This document shows positions 38,041 through 38,142 of a DNA stretch of 38,142 nt, piece after piece. How positions within the stretch are numbered: the first letter of the stretch is position 1; each line of letters starts with the position of its first letter. The notes beneath the pieces were generated by a model, which worked only from the letters and a program-made list of their open reading frames with translations, searched no databases and was not told where the DNA came from. Source of the stretch: Methanococcus voltae (GTDB lineage: Archaea; AGJL01; Methanococci; Methanococcales; Methanococcaceae); the NCBI RefSeq assembly GCF_024807655.1, contig NZ_JANUCR010000009.1, forward strand, positions 1-38,142, written 5' to 3'. Position numbers and translations under genes: made by a program.

Positions 38041-38142
38041 TACATTAATTGTTTTAAACCTCAAAACATTACATGTACCATCTCGTTGACATATTATGCA
38101 ATTGAGATGAATGCCTGAAACGAAAGAAGTTTCAAGTACGAA
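38041..38142 (-). repeat. Terminal inverted repeat, right copy
   Basis: Reverse complement matches 1-102 in 95 of 102 positions, the innermost 63 without a mismatch. On the minus strand one frame is open through the whole copy, ending in TAA at 38040-38038 right at the repeat boundary. See the left copy for its possible nature. Confidence 0.85.

Overview
The window is AT-rich archaeal DNA from a member of the Methanococcales, most likely a Methanococcus species. Evidence for this: the methanogenesis enzyme Mer, CofH of coenzyme F420 synthesis, MptA of methanopterin synthesis, archaeal basal transcription factors (TFB, TFE), archaeal ribosomal proteins (L31e, LX), aIF6, Gar1, MCM, and ribosome-binding sites of the GGTGA/GGTGAT type a few bases before most starts. 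Several runs of neighbouring genes match, from memory, Methanocaldococcus jannaschii gene order (for example MJ0774-MJ0782). The exact species cannot be fixed from sequence alone. No rRNA, tRNA or CRISPR array was seen.

Layout. 1-102 and 38041-38142 are inverted copies of one sequence, so the window looks like a stretch bounded by two copies of a multicopy element, or a draft contig cut there. 0.2-4.1 kb: a small DUF2098-like protein, a SelA-like PLP enzyme, KorA, and an MthK-like K+ channel. 4.4-12.1 kb: a glutamine-amidotransferase/CobB-like fusion in reversed domain order, then a replication block: MCM, a degenerate Orc1/Cdc6-like protein, a gene-free AT-rich stretch bounded by inverted 14-bp repeats, a small HTH/zinc protein, a second AT-rich gene-free stretch, and an intact Orc1/Cdc6-like ATPase. 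12.2-15.7 kb (+): mptA, an ATP-grasp protein, tfe and an HD-domain protein. 15.7-20.6 kb (-): gar1, tfb, a type IV pilus ATPase and two membrane platform proteins, closely packed. 21.1-25.4 kb (+): fni, an archaeal RNase J, idsA and a DUF2118-like protein. 25.5-31.9 kb: a B12/radical-SAM protein, an unknown small protein, a gamma-carbonic-anhydrase fold protein, ribH, hisE, an HTH-CBS regulator, a NIF3 protein, a HemK-like methylase and a PUA protein. 32.1-37.8 kb: cofH, mer, an unknown protein, the LX-aIF6-L31e group and argB.

The most interesting region is 5.9-10.9 kb. Methanococcales are known for lacking an ordinary Orc1/Cdc6 gene and an easily recognised origin. Here MCM, two Orc-like proteins (one with an intact and one with an eroded P-loop), and a gene-free AT-rich region framed by perfect inverted repeats (TTTCGGGTTTTCGA) lie within 5 kb. 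A 13/15 relative of the repeat lies before the intact Orc-like gene and a 10-base piece of it lies before mcm. I infer this is a chromosomal replication origin with its own repeat type. Marker-frequency and binding data would be needed to prove it.

Most of the rest is ordinary housekeeping and methanogen cofactor metabolism. Several starts were moved to internal ATG or TTG codons because a clear ribosome-binding site precedes them.
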